A stretch of DNA of 39,555 bases. Origin: an uncultured Bacteroidales bacterium. GTDB taxonomy: Bacteria; Bacteroidota; Bacteroidia; Bacteroidales; UBA932. Numbering within the stretch: the stretch's first letter is position 1; every line of letters begins with the position of its first letter. Location of the stretch: NCBI GenBank assembly GCA_900320365.1, contig ONSC01000012.1, forward strand, positions 1 through 39,555, in the 5' to 3' direction. This document shows, piece by piece, positions 15,821 to 23,563 of this stretch. The notes beneath the pieces are model-generated. The model had not been told where the DNA came from and ran no database searches. It worked only from the letters and a program-made list of their open reading frames with translations. The translations under genes and the position numbers were made by a program.

Positions 15821-16635
15821 TTAATACACCGCCTTGACCCAAGGAGCCTTTGCCGCCATGTATTCCTTTACCTCAACCGGGATGTCGGTGCATAGAAAAT
15901 CGGCTCCAAGATAGATTCCCAGCATAGCGTCAGCGACGCTTTGTCCTGGCCAGAGGCTGACTATCAAACCCTGTTCGTGTGCCTTTTTGACCGCCGCTCT
16001 GGATGTGCCGTCCATAGTGGCCCCGAGTCGCTCTATTCCCATAGCTTTGCACAAAGCGATTGTCTCATCATTGCAGGGTTTCCCTGTGATGAGAAGCATC
16101 TGGACCCCCGGGTGCTTCTGCTGGAGATAACGCAGTCCGCGGTAGTCCCCGGAAGTGACGCCCCCGCTGGTTTGTTACGCATGACTCTCTCATATAGTTT
16201 GTCGCAATATTCCCGGAGCCTTTCCTCGGGATAAAGGCCGACAGGAGATGTCTTAAGCTCGAATTCCACATAAGTCACATCCCCTTTGGAGTCAAGCCAA
16301 TCCATGAGCTCGTCTAGGAACATCACCTTATTCCCTTTATTGGTCCTGGCCTTGCGGATCTGGGCCTCTGTCATCTCTTCCACAACACCTTCAGTGTCGG
16401 TCGTGCGTTTCAGGTTCGAGTCATGCAGGATGACCAGTTTCCCGTCGGCTGTCATCCTGATATCGGTCTCGTAGCCCCTGTAACCGGCTTTATAGCTGGA
16501 TTCAAAGGCAGGAATGGTGTTCTCGTCAAATTCCATCCTTCCGCCCCTGTGGGAGAAGAACCGTACTTGTTGTTCCTGGGCGAAAACTGAGACTGCCATC
16601 AAAGCCCAGATCAGAGTGAAAACAATTTTTTTCAT
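15821..16635 (-). pseudogene. Glycerophosphodiester phosphodiesterase, frameshifted copy
   Basis: This is a damaged inverted copy of the gene at 19009-19830. The first part (from 16635) keeps a signal peptide, the HRGG start and the ETDIRM and ILHDSNLKRTT catalytic blocks, then goes out of frame after NKPAGA. The second part (15821-16099) restores the end (GKPCNDETIALC to KAPWVKAVY). At the break, between 16158 and 16159, ten bases present in the intact copy (19483-19492, ACATATTTGT) are missing. The truncated 200-residue product would lack a third of the barrel and is unlikely to work. The last 137 bases equal those of the intact gene with one mismatch, although the rest is clearly diverged. 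Confidence 0.93.
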
Positions 16636-16671
16636 GCCAGAAAAGATGATTCATTTTTAAAAGTGGCTATG

Positions 16672-16679
16672 CAAATATA
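16672..16679 (-). promoter_or_regulatory. -7 box of the frameshifted phosphodiesterase
   Basis: TATATTTG on the minus strand, 36 bases before the ATG at 16635, matches TAnnTTTG. The dead copy thus still has a promoter-like site. Confidence 0.5.
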
Positions 16680-16700
16680 AGCAATGCCTGGGATTATTGT

Positions 16701-16708
16701 TATCTTTG
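16701..16708 (+). promoter_or_regulatory. -7 box of the acid phosphatase gene
   Basis: TATCTTTG fits TAnnTTTG and ends four bases (GGTT) before the ATG at 16713, the same spacing as at the sigma54 regulator. No clear TTG is seen 19-21 bases upstream. If used, the message would be leaderless. Confidence 0.5.
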
Positions 16709-16712
16709 GGTT

Positions 16713-18011
16713 ATGAGACACACATTTAGACTTATCGCAGCCGCCTTAGGCGTCGTTACACTTCTTAGCATTTCCTTCACTTTAAGAGCCCAGACTTACG
16801 ATGTGCTGGATGTAGTGGCATCCAGCCGGGACAAGATGGCTGGGTGTGAGGGTCCGTACCGTTATGATGCGGCCGCTCTGACTCCAGCCCCTAAAGGCTA
16901 CTCCCCTTTCTATATTTCCCATTATGGTCGCCACGGTTCCCGTTACGCATGGAACTCAAACACTTATACCCTTTTAAAGAAAGTGCTTGACGCCGCCTAT
17001 GACTCAGGATCTCTCACTCCAAGGGGGCAAAGGTTGTATGATGACTTCAACGCATTCTACCTGAAACCTCTCCTCAACACAGGGGACCTCTCAGAACTCG
17101 GAATGGAGCAGCACATGGAAATAGCAAGAAAAATGTGCCAGGATTTCCCTGAGGTGTTCAAAGATGGTGGAGAGGTTATGGCTATGGCCTCGACCTCCCA
17201 AAGGGCTATAGTCAGCATGAACGCTTTCACCGTCAGCCTCCAGAAATGCGCTCCTAAACTTAATATCAAAATGAATTCTCTCCACACCAACCTGAACGTG
17301 ACGAATCCCGGAGGGGCACCAAAAGAAATCGCGGAATACTACGAGGGAAGCATCATCGTCCCGGAGAGTGTGACCGACATGCAAGACCGCCTAACAGACT
17401 ATGATTCCATACTAGGGAAACTGTTCACAGACAGGGGGTTCCTCGAGGAAATAGGGGGCCGGAGGGATTTTATCCATGAGCTATTCAACCTCTGGGCCGG
17501 GTATCACAACTATTCCGACGGAAACTGGCTTGAGGACATATTCAGTAAAGATCAACTCCTCACGATGTGGGAAATAGAGAACTATTCTGTCTATGTTGGC
17601 CACTCCAGGAACCGTTATCGCATGATTCCCCTTTTGAGAGATATCATTACAATGGCAGATGAGGCTATCGCTACTGGAGTATATAAGGGACATTACCGTT
17701 TTGGCCACGACACTGTCGTTAACGCCATCTGTCCCCTTCTGAATATCAATGGCTGTGGTTTCGAGCCTGAGAAAACAGAAGATGTCAAGTATTGGTTCCA
17801 AAACTATGACACCCCGAAAGGGGCCAACATTCAGTTCGTGTTCTATCGCTCTAAAAAGAATCCGGATATTCTTTTCAAGCTCTTGAGAAATGGTGGCGAG
17901 GCCACACTACCACAACTCCATCCTGTATCAGGGCCATATTACAAATGGAGCGAATTCAAAGAATGGGCCTCATCAATGATGAAGGCCCATCCCAGAATTG
18001 AACGCCAATAG
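16713..18011 (+). CDS. Histidine-type acid phosphatase (MINPP/phytase-like)
   Basis: The 432-aa exported enzyme belongs to branch 2 of the histidine phosphatase superfamily, which includes phytases and multiple inositol-polyphosphate phosphatase (MINPP). A signal peptide (about residues 1-27) precedes the phosphoryl-accepting motif SHYGRHGSRYAW (RHGSR, 73-77). The proton donor motif is GHDTVVN in the C-terminal third. The HD rather than HAE dyad is compatible with phytase-like and acid phosphatase members. Length is normal. It lies between two phosphodiesterase genes and faces a convergent DUF1080 gene 20 bases away. Freeing phosphate from phytate or similar phosphate esters in the periplasm is the likely role, though the substrate is inferred. 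Confidence 0.9.
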   Translation: MRHTFRLIAAALGVVTLLSISFTLRAQTYDVLDVVASSRDKMAGCEGPYRYDAAALTPAPKGYSPFYISHYGRHGSRYAWNSNTYTLLKKVLDAAYDSGSLTPRGQRLYDDFNAFYLKPLLNTGDLSELGMEQHMEIARKMCQDFPEVFKDGGEVMAMASTSQRAIVSMNAFTVSLQKCAPKLNIKMNSLHTNLNVTNPGGAPKEIAEYYEGSIIVPESVTDMQDRLTDYDSILGKLFTDRGFLEEIGGRRDFIHELFNLWAGYHNYSDGNWLEDIFSKDQLLTMWEIENYSVYVGHSRNRYRMIPLLRDIITMADEAIATGVYKGHYRFGHDTVVNAICPLLNINGCGFEPEKTEDVKYWFQNYDTPKGANIQFVFYRSKKNPDILFKLLRNGGEATLPQLHPVSGPYYKWSEFKEWASSMMKAHPRIERQ

Positions 18012-18031
18012 CGCTCATCAAAGACATCAGG

Positions 18032-18799
18032 CTACATCTTCCTAAGCCAGATATTTCTGAAGCTTATTGGTTCGCTCTTGTCGCCATGGGACTGAAGGCG
18101 GATCGGACCGTCGCCATGGGGGACAACCCTCGGGTGGCCTATGTACTCTGTGGTACCTCTGATGGTGAAATTGTTCAGCAGCACGATACCATTCTGGATG
18201 ACAGTCACTTGAGGTGCCACTTTATAGGTGCCATCCTCATTGAATACGGGGGCGCTATAGATGATGTCATAAACATTCCACTCCCCGGGTTTGCGCATAG
18301 CGTTGGCAAGAGGAATCACCTGTTTGTAAACACTTCCTGTCTGACCATTGGCATAAGTCTCGTTATGGTAGCAGTCCAGAATCTGGATCTCATACTTGTC
18401 TTGAAGATAGACACCGCTGTTGCCTCTGGCTTGGCTTGATCCTGTGATATTCTCCGGAACGCACCACTCGAGATGGAGTTGGAAACTTCCGAAACTCTCC
18501 TTAGTCAAGATATCCCCGGTCTTCTTGTCGACAGTGAACACACCATCATGGACCTTCCATTTGGCCGCACCACCATTGGCGGACACCCATGCGTCAAGAT
18601 TCCTCCCGTCAAACAGCACGATAGCATCAGAAGGGGCTGAATTGGTGAGGATGTCCCCAGGAGTCACGACCTTGGGTTGAGGAGTCCAGAATTCCGTCAT
18701 ACCCGGGCTCATCTTCTCCGGCTCCGGATAAGTCTTCTCTTGCGCCGCGGCTGAAAAAGCCACTGTAAGAGCGATGATTGCTGTTAATGTTTTTCTCAT
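18032..18799 (-). CDS. Exported DUF1080 protein (second copy in the window)
   Basis: The 255-aa protein has a signal peptide (MRKTLTAIIALTVAFSAAAQ) and a DUF1080 beta-sandwich domain. Family signatures are IVLFDGRNLDAWVSANG, FQLHLEWCVPE, the metal- or sugar-site loop RGNSGVYLQDKYEIQILD, EWNVYDIIYSAP, and the end GPIRLQSHGDKSEPISFRNIW. It shows the RGNSGVYL...YEIQILD core more clearly than the copy at 342-1154, so the two are distant paralogues. Some members hydrolyse 3-keto-glycosides. I chose the ATG at 18799 because it begins the signal peptide; 13 more codons are open upstream. A -7 box lies 36 bases upstream. Confidence 0.9.
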   Translation of the reverse strand: MRKTLTAIIALTVAFSAAAQEKTYPEPEKMSPGMTEFWTPQPKVVTPGDILTNSAPSDAIVLFDGRNLDAWVSANGGAAKWKVHDGVFTVDKKTGDILTKESFGSFQLHLEWCVPENITGSSQARGNSGVYLQDKYEIQILDCYHNETYANGQTGSVYKQVIPLANAMRKPGEWNVYDIIYSAPVFNEDGTYKVAPQVTVIQNGIVLLNNFTIRGTTEYIGHPRVVPHGDGPIRLQSHGDKSEPISFRNIWLRKM

Positions 18800-18835
18800 A
18801 TCGGTTGTTATTAATTTAATGTCGGTTCTCTCAGA

Positions 18836-18843
18836 CAAATATA
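18836..18843 (-). promoter_or_regulatory. -7 box of the second DUF1080 gene
   Basis: TATATTTG on the minus strand, 36 bases before the ATG at 18799, matches TAnnTTTG. The surrounding DNA is AT-rich and shared with the divergent phosphodiesterase leader. Confidence 0.55.
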
Positions 18844-18869
18844 GTAATATTATTAAAGAGATGATTTGC

Positions 18870-19008
18870 TATCTTCGCAATTGGTGACAGCGATCCCTGA
18901 AATAGGGATTCGGTTGATTTCATATTCTCAAAAAATAGGAATGTTTCTGCCATTGTTTTAAATTCGCGAAGGTGGCAATGCCTTTTTTTTGAACCAAAGT
19001 AAACCAAC
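18870..19008 (+). promoter_or_regulatory. Structured leader of the intact phosphodiesterase gene
   Basis: A near -7 box (TATCTTCG, 18870-18877) would start a leader of about 125 bases. It holds one hairpin at 18893-18909 (ATCCCT/AGGGAT). A second, at 18951-18980 (CATTG/CAATG around a 20-nt loop), is followed by CC and eight T residues (18983-18990), only 18 bases before the ATG. This resembles a transcription attenuator. I do not recognise it as a known riboswitch. Confidence 0.45.
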
Positions 19009-19830
19009 ATGAGAAAGTTAGTGATTATCCTTTTCGTCTTGAATGTGACCGCGCTGTCCGCTCAGGATCTGCAACCTCGTTTTTTCTCCCATAGGGGCGG
19101 GCGTCATGAATTTGACGAGAACACTCTCTCCGCTTTCGAGGCTAGTTACAAGGCCGGCTACCGTGGCTATGAGACGGACATCCGGATGACCAGTGATGGC
19201 AAGATGGTGATACTTCATGACTCCAATCTCACCCGGACAACGGACATGGATGGTGCCGTCGAATTGATGACCGAGGCGGAGATTCGCAAGGCCAGGACCA
19301 AGAAAGGGAATAAGGTGATGTTCCTCGACGAGCTCATGGATTGGTTGGACTCCAAAGGAGATGTCACTTACGTCGAATTCGAACTCAAGACTAACCCGGC
19401 TGATCTCTATCCGGAAGAAAGGCTCAGGGAGTTCTGCGACAAACTCTATGAGAGGGTCATGCGGAACAAGCCGGCGGGAGCGACATATTTGTTCACTTCC
19501 GGGGACTACCGCGGCCTGAGGTATCTCCAGCAGAAATATCCCGGGGTAGAGATGGCTCTTATCTCCGGGAAACCCTGTAACGATGAGACAATCGCTCTTT
19601 GTAACGCGATGGGAATCAAGAGGCTTAATGCCACGATGGATGGAACGTCAAGGGCTTCCGTGAAGAAAGCTCACGAGCGCGGTTTGATAGTGTGCCTCTG
19701 GCCAGGACAAAGCGTCGCTGACGCTATGCTGGGAATCTATCTTGGAGCCGATTTCCTATGCACCGACATCCCGGTTGAGGTAAAGGAATACATGGCGGCA
19801 AAGGCTCCTTGGGTCAAGGCGGTGTATTAA
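19009..19830 (+). CDS. Glycerophosphodiester phosphodiesterase family protein, intact copy
   Basis: The 273-aa exported enzyme belongs to the GDPD family, TIM-barrel phosphodiesterases that split glycerophosphodiesters into glycerol-3-phosphate and an alcohol. After a signal peptide (MRKLVIILFVLNVTALSAQ) the barrel has all catalytic residues: SHRGG (His28, Arg29), YETDIRM (Glu55, Asp57) and ILHDSN (His70). A late Glu is seen in VEFELKT. The last strand is CTDIPVEVKEYMA. It is the working partner of the dead inverted copy at 15821-16635. pnuC follows ten bases after its stop, so the two may be co-transcribed. Salvage of phospholipid head groups for phosphate and glycerol is the likely role. 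Confidence 0.92.
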   Translation: MRKLVIILFVLNVTALSAQDLQPRFFSHRGGRHEFDENTLSAFEASYKAGYRGYETDIRMTSDGKMVILHDSNLTRTTDMDGAVELMTEAEIRKARTKKGNKVMFLDELMDWLDSKGDVTYVEFELKTNPADLYPEERLREFCDKLYERVMRNKPAGATYLFTSGDYRGLRYLQQKYPGVEMALISGKPCNDETIALCNAMGIKRLNATMDGTSRASVKKAHERGLIVCLWPGQSVADAMLGIYLGADFLCTDIPVEVKEYMAAKAPWVKAVY

Positions 19831-19840
19831 TCAGTTCGAT

Positions 19841-20644
19841 ATGACCCCTACTGCAGAAAAAAGATTCAACCTGGCGTTCAATATATTCCTTGTCACGGGA
19901 ATGATTGTCGCCGTGACTATCACGACCATATTCAAGCTACAGCAGCCGGAGGTGAAGACTTTCATGCTGCTCCTCGCCGCATTCGGCTCCGTGATGGGAG
20001 TCATCAACACCGTGCTTTCCGCCAACGGACACCTGCTGACCTTCCTGTTCGGATTGCTTGATGTCTTGGCCGCCACAGTCGTCTTGTACGACAACGGGAT
20101 CATGGGTAATTTCGCCCTTCACGCTTTCTATTTCCTGCCTATGCAGTTCATAGGCTTCTGGCAGTGGAGGAAGAGGGGAGCTAAAGTCAGTGGTGAGAAA
20201 GATGAGGATACCAAGGTGAAGGCAAGGAAACTGAACAGCCGTCAATGGGCATGGGTTGTCTGCGGAATACTGGTTGGTATCGCTGTCACTTATGGCATTC
20301 TCTATTATGTGGACGCCGCTAAACTGGAGGCCGGTAAGATCGCTTCTTTCAACAAGTCGAAGATCCTTCTGGATGCCGTGGTGATGACTTTGAATATCGC
20401 CGGGCAGGTTCTTATGAGCTTCGCTTTCATGGAGCAGTGGTACATTTGGATCCTGGTGAATATCTCCTCCATATCCCTTTGGACAGTAGCCCTTTTAAGC
20501 GGTTCTGGCTCCGGAAACGCCGCAGTTATGCTCATAAAGTACATATTCTACCTGATGAATTCCCTTAACGGTTTGAGGATTTGGCTCAACCTTTGCAAAG
20601 AACCCGCTTCCGGAAACCCGTTATCTTTGGATTTGGAGAATTGA
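19841..20644 (+). CDS. pnuC: Nicotinamide riboside/mononucleotide transporter PnuC
   Basis: The 267-aa inner membrane protein fits the PnuC family, which imports nicotinamide riboside for NAD synthesis by facilitated diffusion. About seven to eight hydrophobic segments are seen. Family signatures are NGHLLTFLFGLLDVLA, the helix with FYFLPMQFIGFWQWRKR, and near the end EQWYIWILVNISSISLWTVAL and LMNSLNGLRIWL. A charged loop (KVSGEKDEDTKVKARK) lies between the halves. It is probably in an operon with the phosphodiesterase upstream. A thiamine- or NAD-related specificity cannot be separated by eye, since PnuC and PnuT look alike; no riboswitch is seen directly upstream. Confidence 0.85.
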   Translation: MTPTAEKRFNLAFNIFLVTGMIVAVTITTIFKLQQPEVKTFMLLLAAFGSVMGVINTVLSANGHLLTFLFGLLDVLAATVVLYDNGIMGNFALHAFYFLPMQFIGFWQWRKRGAKVSGEKDEDTKVKARKLNSRQWAWVVCGILVGIAVTYGILYYVDAAKLEAGKIASFNKSKILLDAVVMTLNIAGQVLMSFAFMEQWYIWILVNISSISLWTVALLSGSGSGNAAVMLIKYIFYLMNSLNGLRIWLNLCKEPASGNPLSLDLEN

Positions 20645-20663
20645 TGTTTTTTTATTTACTTTG
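20633..20663 (+). promoter_or_regulatory. Promoter of acpP
   Basis: TTG (20633-20635) and TTACTTTG (20656-20663, one mismatch to TAnnTTTG) are 20 bases apart. The promoter overlaps the end of pnuC and gives a leader of about 50 bases. Confidence 0.5.
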
Positions 20664-20716
20664 CGACGTTATTGCGTGAATTTGGAAAGAATTTAAACTA
20701 TTTAATTTTTATAACC

Positions 20717-20974
20717 ATGACTGAAGAAGAAATCGTAAAACAAGTCAAAGCGATCATCGTTGACAAACTCGGCGTTGAGGAGTCTGAAGTGACTGAGACC
20801 GCCAATTTCACAAATGATCTGGGAGCTGATTCTCTCGACACTGTCGAGCTTCTCATGGAGTTCGAGAGGGTATTCGGAATAAAGATTCCCGATGAGGAGA
20901 CCAGCACCATCGCCACAGTCGCTGACGCGATTGCCAAGGTTCAGGAGAAGATCGCAGGCAAAGAGGAGGCTTAA
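20717..20974 (+). CDS. acpP: Acyl carrier protein
   Basis: The 85-aa acidic protein is the acyl carrier protein of fatty acid synthesis. The attachment site for the 4'-phosphopantetheine arm is the Ser in [15 protein letters not shown], and the helical pattern [18 protein letters not shown]...[11 protein letters not shown] is typical. The tail is slightly extended (KIAGKEEA). The ATG at 20717 fits the family start; 15 upstream codons in frame are not part of it. In many Bacteroides acpP is followed directly by fabF, but here a strong terminator follows, so this one is transcribed alone. Preferred codons and the strong terminator suggest high expression. Confidence 0.96.
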   Translation: MTEEEIVKQVKAIIVDKLGVEESEVTETANFTNDLGADSLDTVELLMEFERVFGIKIPDEETSTIATVADAIAKVQEKIAGKEEA

Positions 20975-20996
20975 TCCTTTAGCTTGACTTAAATTC

Positions 20997-21027
20997 AAAA
21001 GCCCCGGCTCGAAAGAGCCGGGGCTTT
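20997..21027. terminator. Bidirectional terminator between acpP and the DUF4270 gene
   Basis: Ten-bp perfect arms GCCCCGGCTC/GAGCCGGGGC with a GAAA loop, flanked by AAAA and TTT, give a very stable hairpin. It lies between convergent genes and can end both transcripts. A second small hairpin (GTTCCTA/TAGGAAC, 21041-21059) covers the stop codon of the DUF4270 gene. Confidence 0.9.
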
Positions 21028-21044
21028 ATCTTTTCACGTTGTTC

Positions 21045-22685
21045 CTATTCCTTAGGAACGGCGTAGGTGATTTTCAGTTTAGGGGTTCGTCCGTCTTTGG
21101 ATCCAGGTCCACGGAGAACGCATTTGTAGAAGCGGTCCTTGTCCATCTCCTGGCTGACAGAAGTTGTTGTGGCTGAAGCGGCCGCATACTGGGCCATCAT
21201 CATGTAGTTGTAATAGTTATTATAGCCATAACCACCATATCCGTAACCACCATAGCCATATCCACCGTATCCATAACCGCCATAGCCTCCATATCCGCCT
21301 CCATAGAGCTGGTTGGCGTATGAAGCATAAGCAATCTGCTGGTAGTAGTTGGCCATCTGGCTTGCGTTGGCGTCAGTCTTGGTGGTGGTCTCCACATGCA
21401 TGATCAGCATCCAGATGTCGTAATCAGAGATGTCTTCCTTGTCTTTCTGCCTGATGATCTGCTGCACGTGGTGTGTGATGTCAGGGGCATAGACGCACAG
21501 GGAGCGGTTGATGTCTCCCTGATTCTCGTCAGAAGCGCTGGCGTCTGTGAGCCCCGCGAAGACCACGGAAGTATCTGTCGATATCTTGATTGTTGGACTG
21601 AGAATGTCTGGGAAAAGATACATCGTGCGGTAATCCTCCGGGAAGTCGAAAGGCATCTCCACCGTGGCTTTGCTTATCAGGGCGGTGGCCGGGTCTACAC
21701 CCTTTGAGGAGATCTCAGCGAGTACCAACTTTCTGATCTCGTCAGCTGAGATGACCGGTTTCAATCCACTGCCACCTTCCACATACAGGACGTCGTCAGC
21801 CTTTCCGGCGAGATTGCCGGATTCATGGTAGTCCACATTGAAGACATATTGATCAGGCAATGAATTGGTCTCTATAAAATGGTTGAGGTCCTGGAACTCC
21901 AGCGGGCTGAAATAGAACATCAAGCTGGTGTCCTTCCTCTCTCCGTTATAAATACCGCTATAATACATGACGGCATAATTGTCGGTCCTGGTGGGATAAG
22001 AGGAACCGGATGAGGTGTTAGCCTCAAGGATGCTCATCTTGAACAGGTTGAACCGCCCACCATCGCCGACTGGGTCGTTTGTGGTGATGTATATTCCAGG
22101 GAATTTAGAAGTGTACCTGTCATAATCATCCATGTCTTCCTGGGTGATTTTCAGATACTTCTCGCCAAACTCCGATGTGAACTCGAAGGTGAGGGAATCG
22201 GTGCCATTGACGATCGGAACGCCTTTGGTGATCCTCTTTGATCCATGCTTGACCTCGGTGTTGGAGTAATACTTCTTGGGATCCAAGGGCTCCGTGAGGT
22301 CATATACATAGACATTCTGGAGTATATTCGACTGGCTGGGATCGGCCACGGACACACTGTCAATCTCCGCCTGGAACCTGAATCTCTTGAATATCGGACT
22401 CTCGCCAAGATACACGGAATCGACGACTGGTACAAGGATGATGGCGCAGCCCCTGCGGAATAACCCGAAAGTATCGTCACGGATGGCTCCGAAGTTGATC
22501 CTTCTGGATGAATAGGCGGACAGGCTGTCGGATGGTTTCATCCAAATGTCGTTGAGATCGAACGTGGCGGAGTGGAAATCATATTTCATGTTGGTGGCGA
22601 TGAGATCTCCACCAAGTTTCTCATTTACATTGACGCAAGACATCAGGGCCACCAGGAGGGCGATCGCCACTAGAATCTTCTTCAT
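21045..22685 (-). CDS. DUF4270 lipoprotein with Gly-Tyr repeat
   Basis: The 546-aa protein starts with a lipoprotein signal (MKKILVAIALLVALMSC, Cys17) and fits the DUF4270 family of Bacteroidetes outer membrane lipoproteins of unknown function. The body is beta-rich and largely regular (SLMFYFSPLEFQDLNHF, VYAPDITHHVQQIIRQ, closing GRTPKLKITYAVPKE). Its unusual part is a low-complexity insert at about residues 461-495, several GGYGYG units followed by YNNYYNYMMM. Its ATG touches the stop codon of the GT5-like gene upstream, with no base between, so the pair is co-translated. This pairing with a starch-synthase N-domain protein is conserved in Bacteroidetes to my knowledge. Confidence 0.85.
   Translation of the reverse strand: MKKILVAIALLVALMSCVNVNEKLGGDLIATNMKYDFHSATFDLNDIWMKPSDSLSAYSSRRINFGAIRDDTFGLFRRGCAIILVPVVDSVYLGESPIFKRFRFQAEIDSVSVADPSQSNILQNVYVYDLTEPLDPKKYYSNTEVKHGSKRITKGVPIVNGTDSLTFEFTSEFGEKYLKITQEDMDDYDRYTSKFPGIYITTNDPVGDGGRFNLFKMSILEANTSSGSSYPTRTDNYAVMYYSGIYNGERKDTSLMFYFSPLEFQDLNHFIETNSLPDQYVFNVDYHESGNLAGKADDVLYVEGGSGLKPVISADEIRKLVLAEISSKGVDPATALISKATVEMPFDFPEDYRTMYLFPDILSPTIKISTDTSVVFAGLTDASASDENQGDINRSLCVYAPDITHHVQQIIRQKDKEDISDYDIWMLIMHVETTTKTDANASQMANYYQQIAYASYANQLYGGGYGGYGGYGYGGYGYGGYGYGGYGYNNYYNYMMMAQYAAASATTTSVSQEMDKDRFYKCVLRGPGSKDGRTPKLKITYAVPKE
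21200..21302 (-). repeat. Hexamer-type repeat coding for Gly-Tyr in the DUF4270 gene
   Basis: On the minus strand GGT/TAT/GGA-type codons repeat in tandem units of 6-12 bases and encode alternating Gly and Tyr. Such units can gain or lose copies by slippage without breaking the frame. A closely related repeat lies at the end of the tyrosine autokinase gene (25277-25342). Confidence 0.8.
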
Positions 22686-23510
22686 TTACTGCTGCAGCTG
22701 TTGATAAAACCTGTCGTATTCGTCGATGTAGCTGCCGTCCTCGACCGATTTTCCATTGAATGGAAGAGTCGGGATCTTAAGTCCCTCACAGAACTTGACC
22801 AAACCCTCATCCACATCAGGCGAGCCGAAAATGACACCGTCAGAATACAAGGCAGCCATTTCCGCAAGATTTATGCCAGTGGGGGACTCCAGAAGGGACA
22901 CGTCTGAGGGCTTGATGCCTCCGAAAGGAACCGTATCCTTGAATGTCTGGGGGAAGGATTCGGACGATATCTCGTTATATAAGGAGGTGACGACTTTGCT
23001 TCCGGCGAATATGGGATCCCCGTAATAGACTTTCTTCAAGAACAGGGGGACCAGATGGGATATCCACCCTTGGCAATGGATCACGTCAGGAGCCCAACGC
23101 AATTTCTTGACCGTCTCGAGAACGCCGCGGGCGAAAAATATGGCCCTTTGGCCGTTGTCCTCAAAAAACTTCCCGTCAGGGTCGTAAGCGACTTGCTTGC
23201 GGCGGAAATAATCATCGTTGTCGATGAAATAGACCTGGATCCTGGCCGCCGCTATAGAGGCCACCTTGATCACAAGAGTCCTGTCGACATCCCCGATGAT
23301 TATGTTCATGCCGGAAAGCCTGATAACCTCGTGCAACTGGTTCTTTCTCTCGTTGATGCAACCGTATCTGGGCATAAAGGCCCTGATCTGCTTCTTCCTG
23401 TCCTGAATACCTTGCGGAAGTTGACGCCCTATATTCGCTATAGGGCTTTCGGGAAGGAACGGCGTGATCTCCGAATTGACAAACAAAACTCTGTTGACGG
23501 GTTCTCCCAT
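22686..23510 (-). CDS. Stand-alone starch/glycogen synthase N-terminal (GT5) domain
   Basis: The 274-aa protein matches only the N-terminal catalytic half of glycogen/starch synthase (GT5). Signatures are RVLFVNSEITPFLPESP (start of the ADP-glucose site), IRAFMPRYGCINERKNQLHEV, and WAPDVIHCQGWISHLVPLFLKK. The C-terminal nucleotide-binding half is absent, and the gene ends cleanly in YDRFYQQLQQ, so this is the natural short form known in Bacteroidetes rather than a truncation. Whether it still transfers glucose is unknown. The ATG at 23510 is chosen by the family start; a -7 box lies 18 bases upstream. Its stop codon is directly followed by the DUF4270 start. Confidence 0.87.
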   Translation of the reverse strand: MGEPVNRVLFVNSEITPFLPESPIANIGRQLPQGIQDRKKQIRAFMPRYGCINERKNQLHEVIRLSGMNIIIGDVDRTLVIKVASIAAARIQVYFIDNDDYFRRKQVAYDPDGKFFEDNGQRAIFFARGVLETVKKLRWAPDVIHCQGWISHLVPLFLKKVYYGDPIFAGSKVVTSLYNEISSESFPQTFKDTVPFGGIKPSDVSLLESPTGINLAEMAALYSDGVIFGSPDVDEGLVKFCEGLKIPTLPFNGKSVEDGSYIDEYDRFYQQLQQ

Positions 23511-23528
23511 ATTAATCACTTTAGACCA

Positions 23529-23536
23529 CAAAGGTA
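23529..23536 (-). promoter_or_regulatory. -7 box of the GT5-DUF4270 operon
   Basis: TACCTTTG on the minus strand matches TAnnTTTG and lies 18 bases before the ATG at 23510. The region is AT-rich. No hairpin lies between it and the end of the polysaccharide operon, so some read-through from that operon is possible. Confidence 0.6.
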
Positions 23537-23563
23537 CGAAAAATTTTCAAATAATTGATAATC

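Noticed and set aside
21200-21302. Tandem repeats as a possible CRISPR array
   Set aside because: Units are short, directly adjacent codons for Gly and Tyr within an open frame; there are no spacers.
22686-23510. Truncated glycogen synthase pseudogene
   Set aside because: The gene ends cleanly, has a promoter box and is joined to DUF4270 as in other Bacteroidetes, so the short form is natural.
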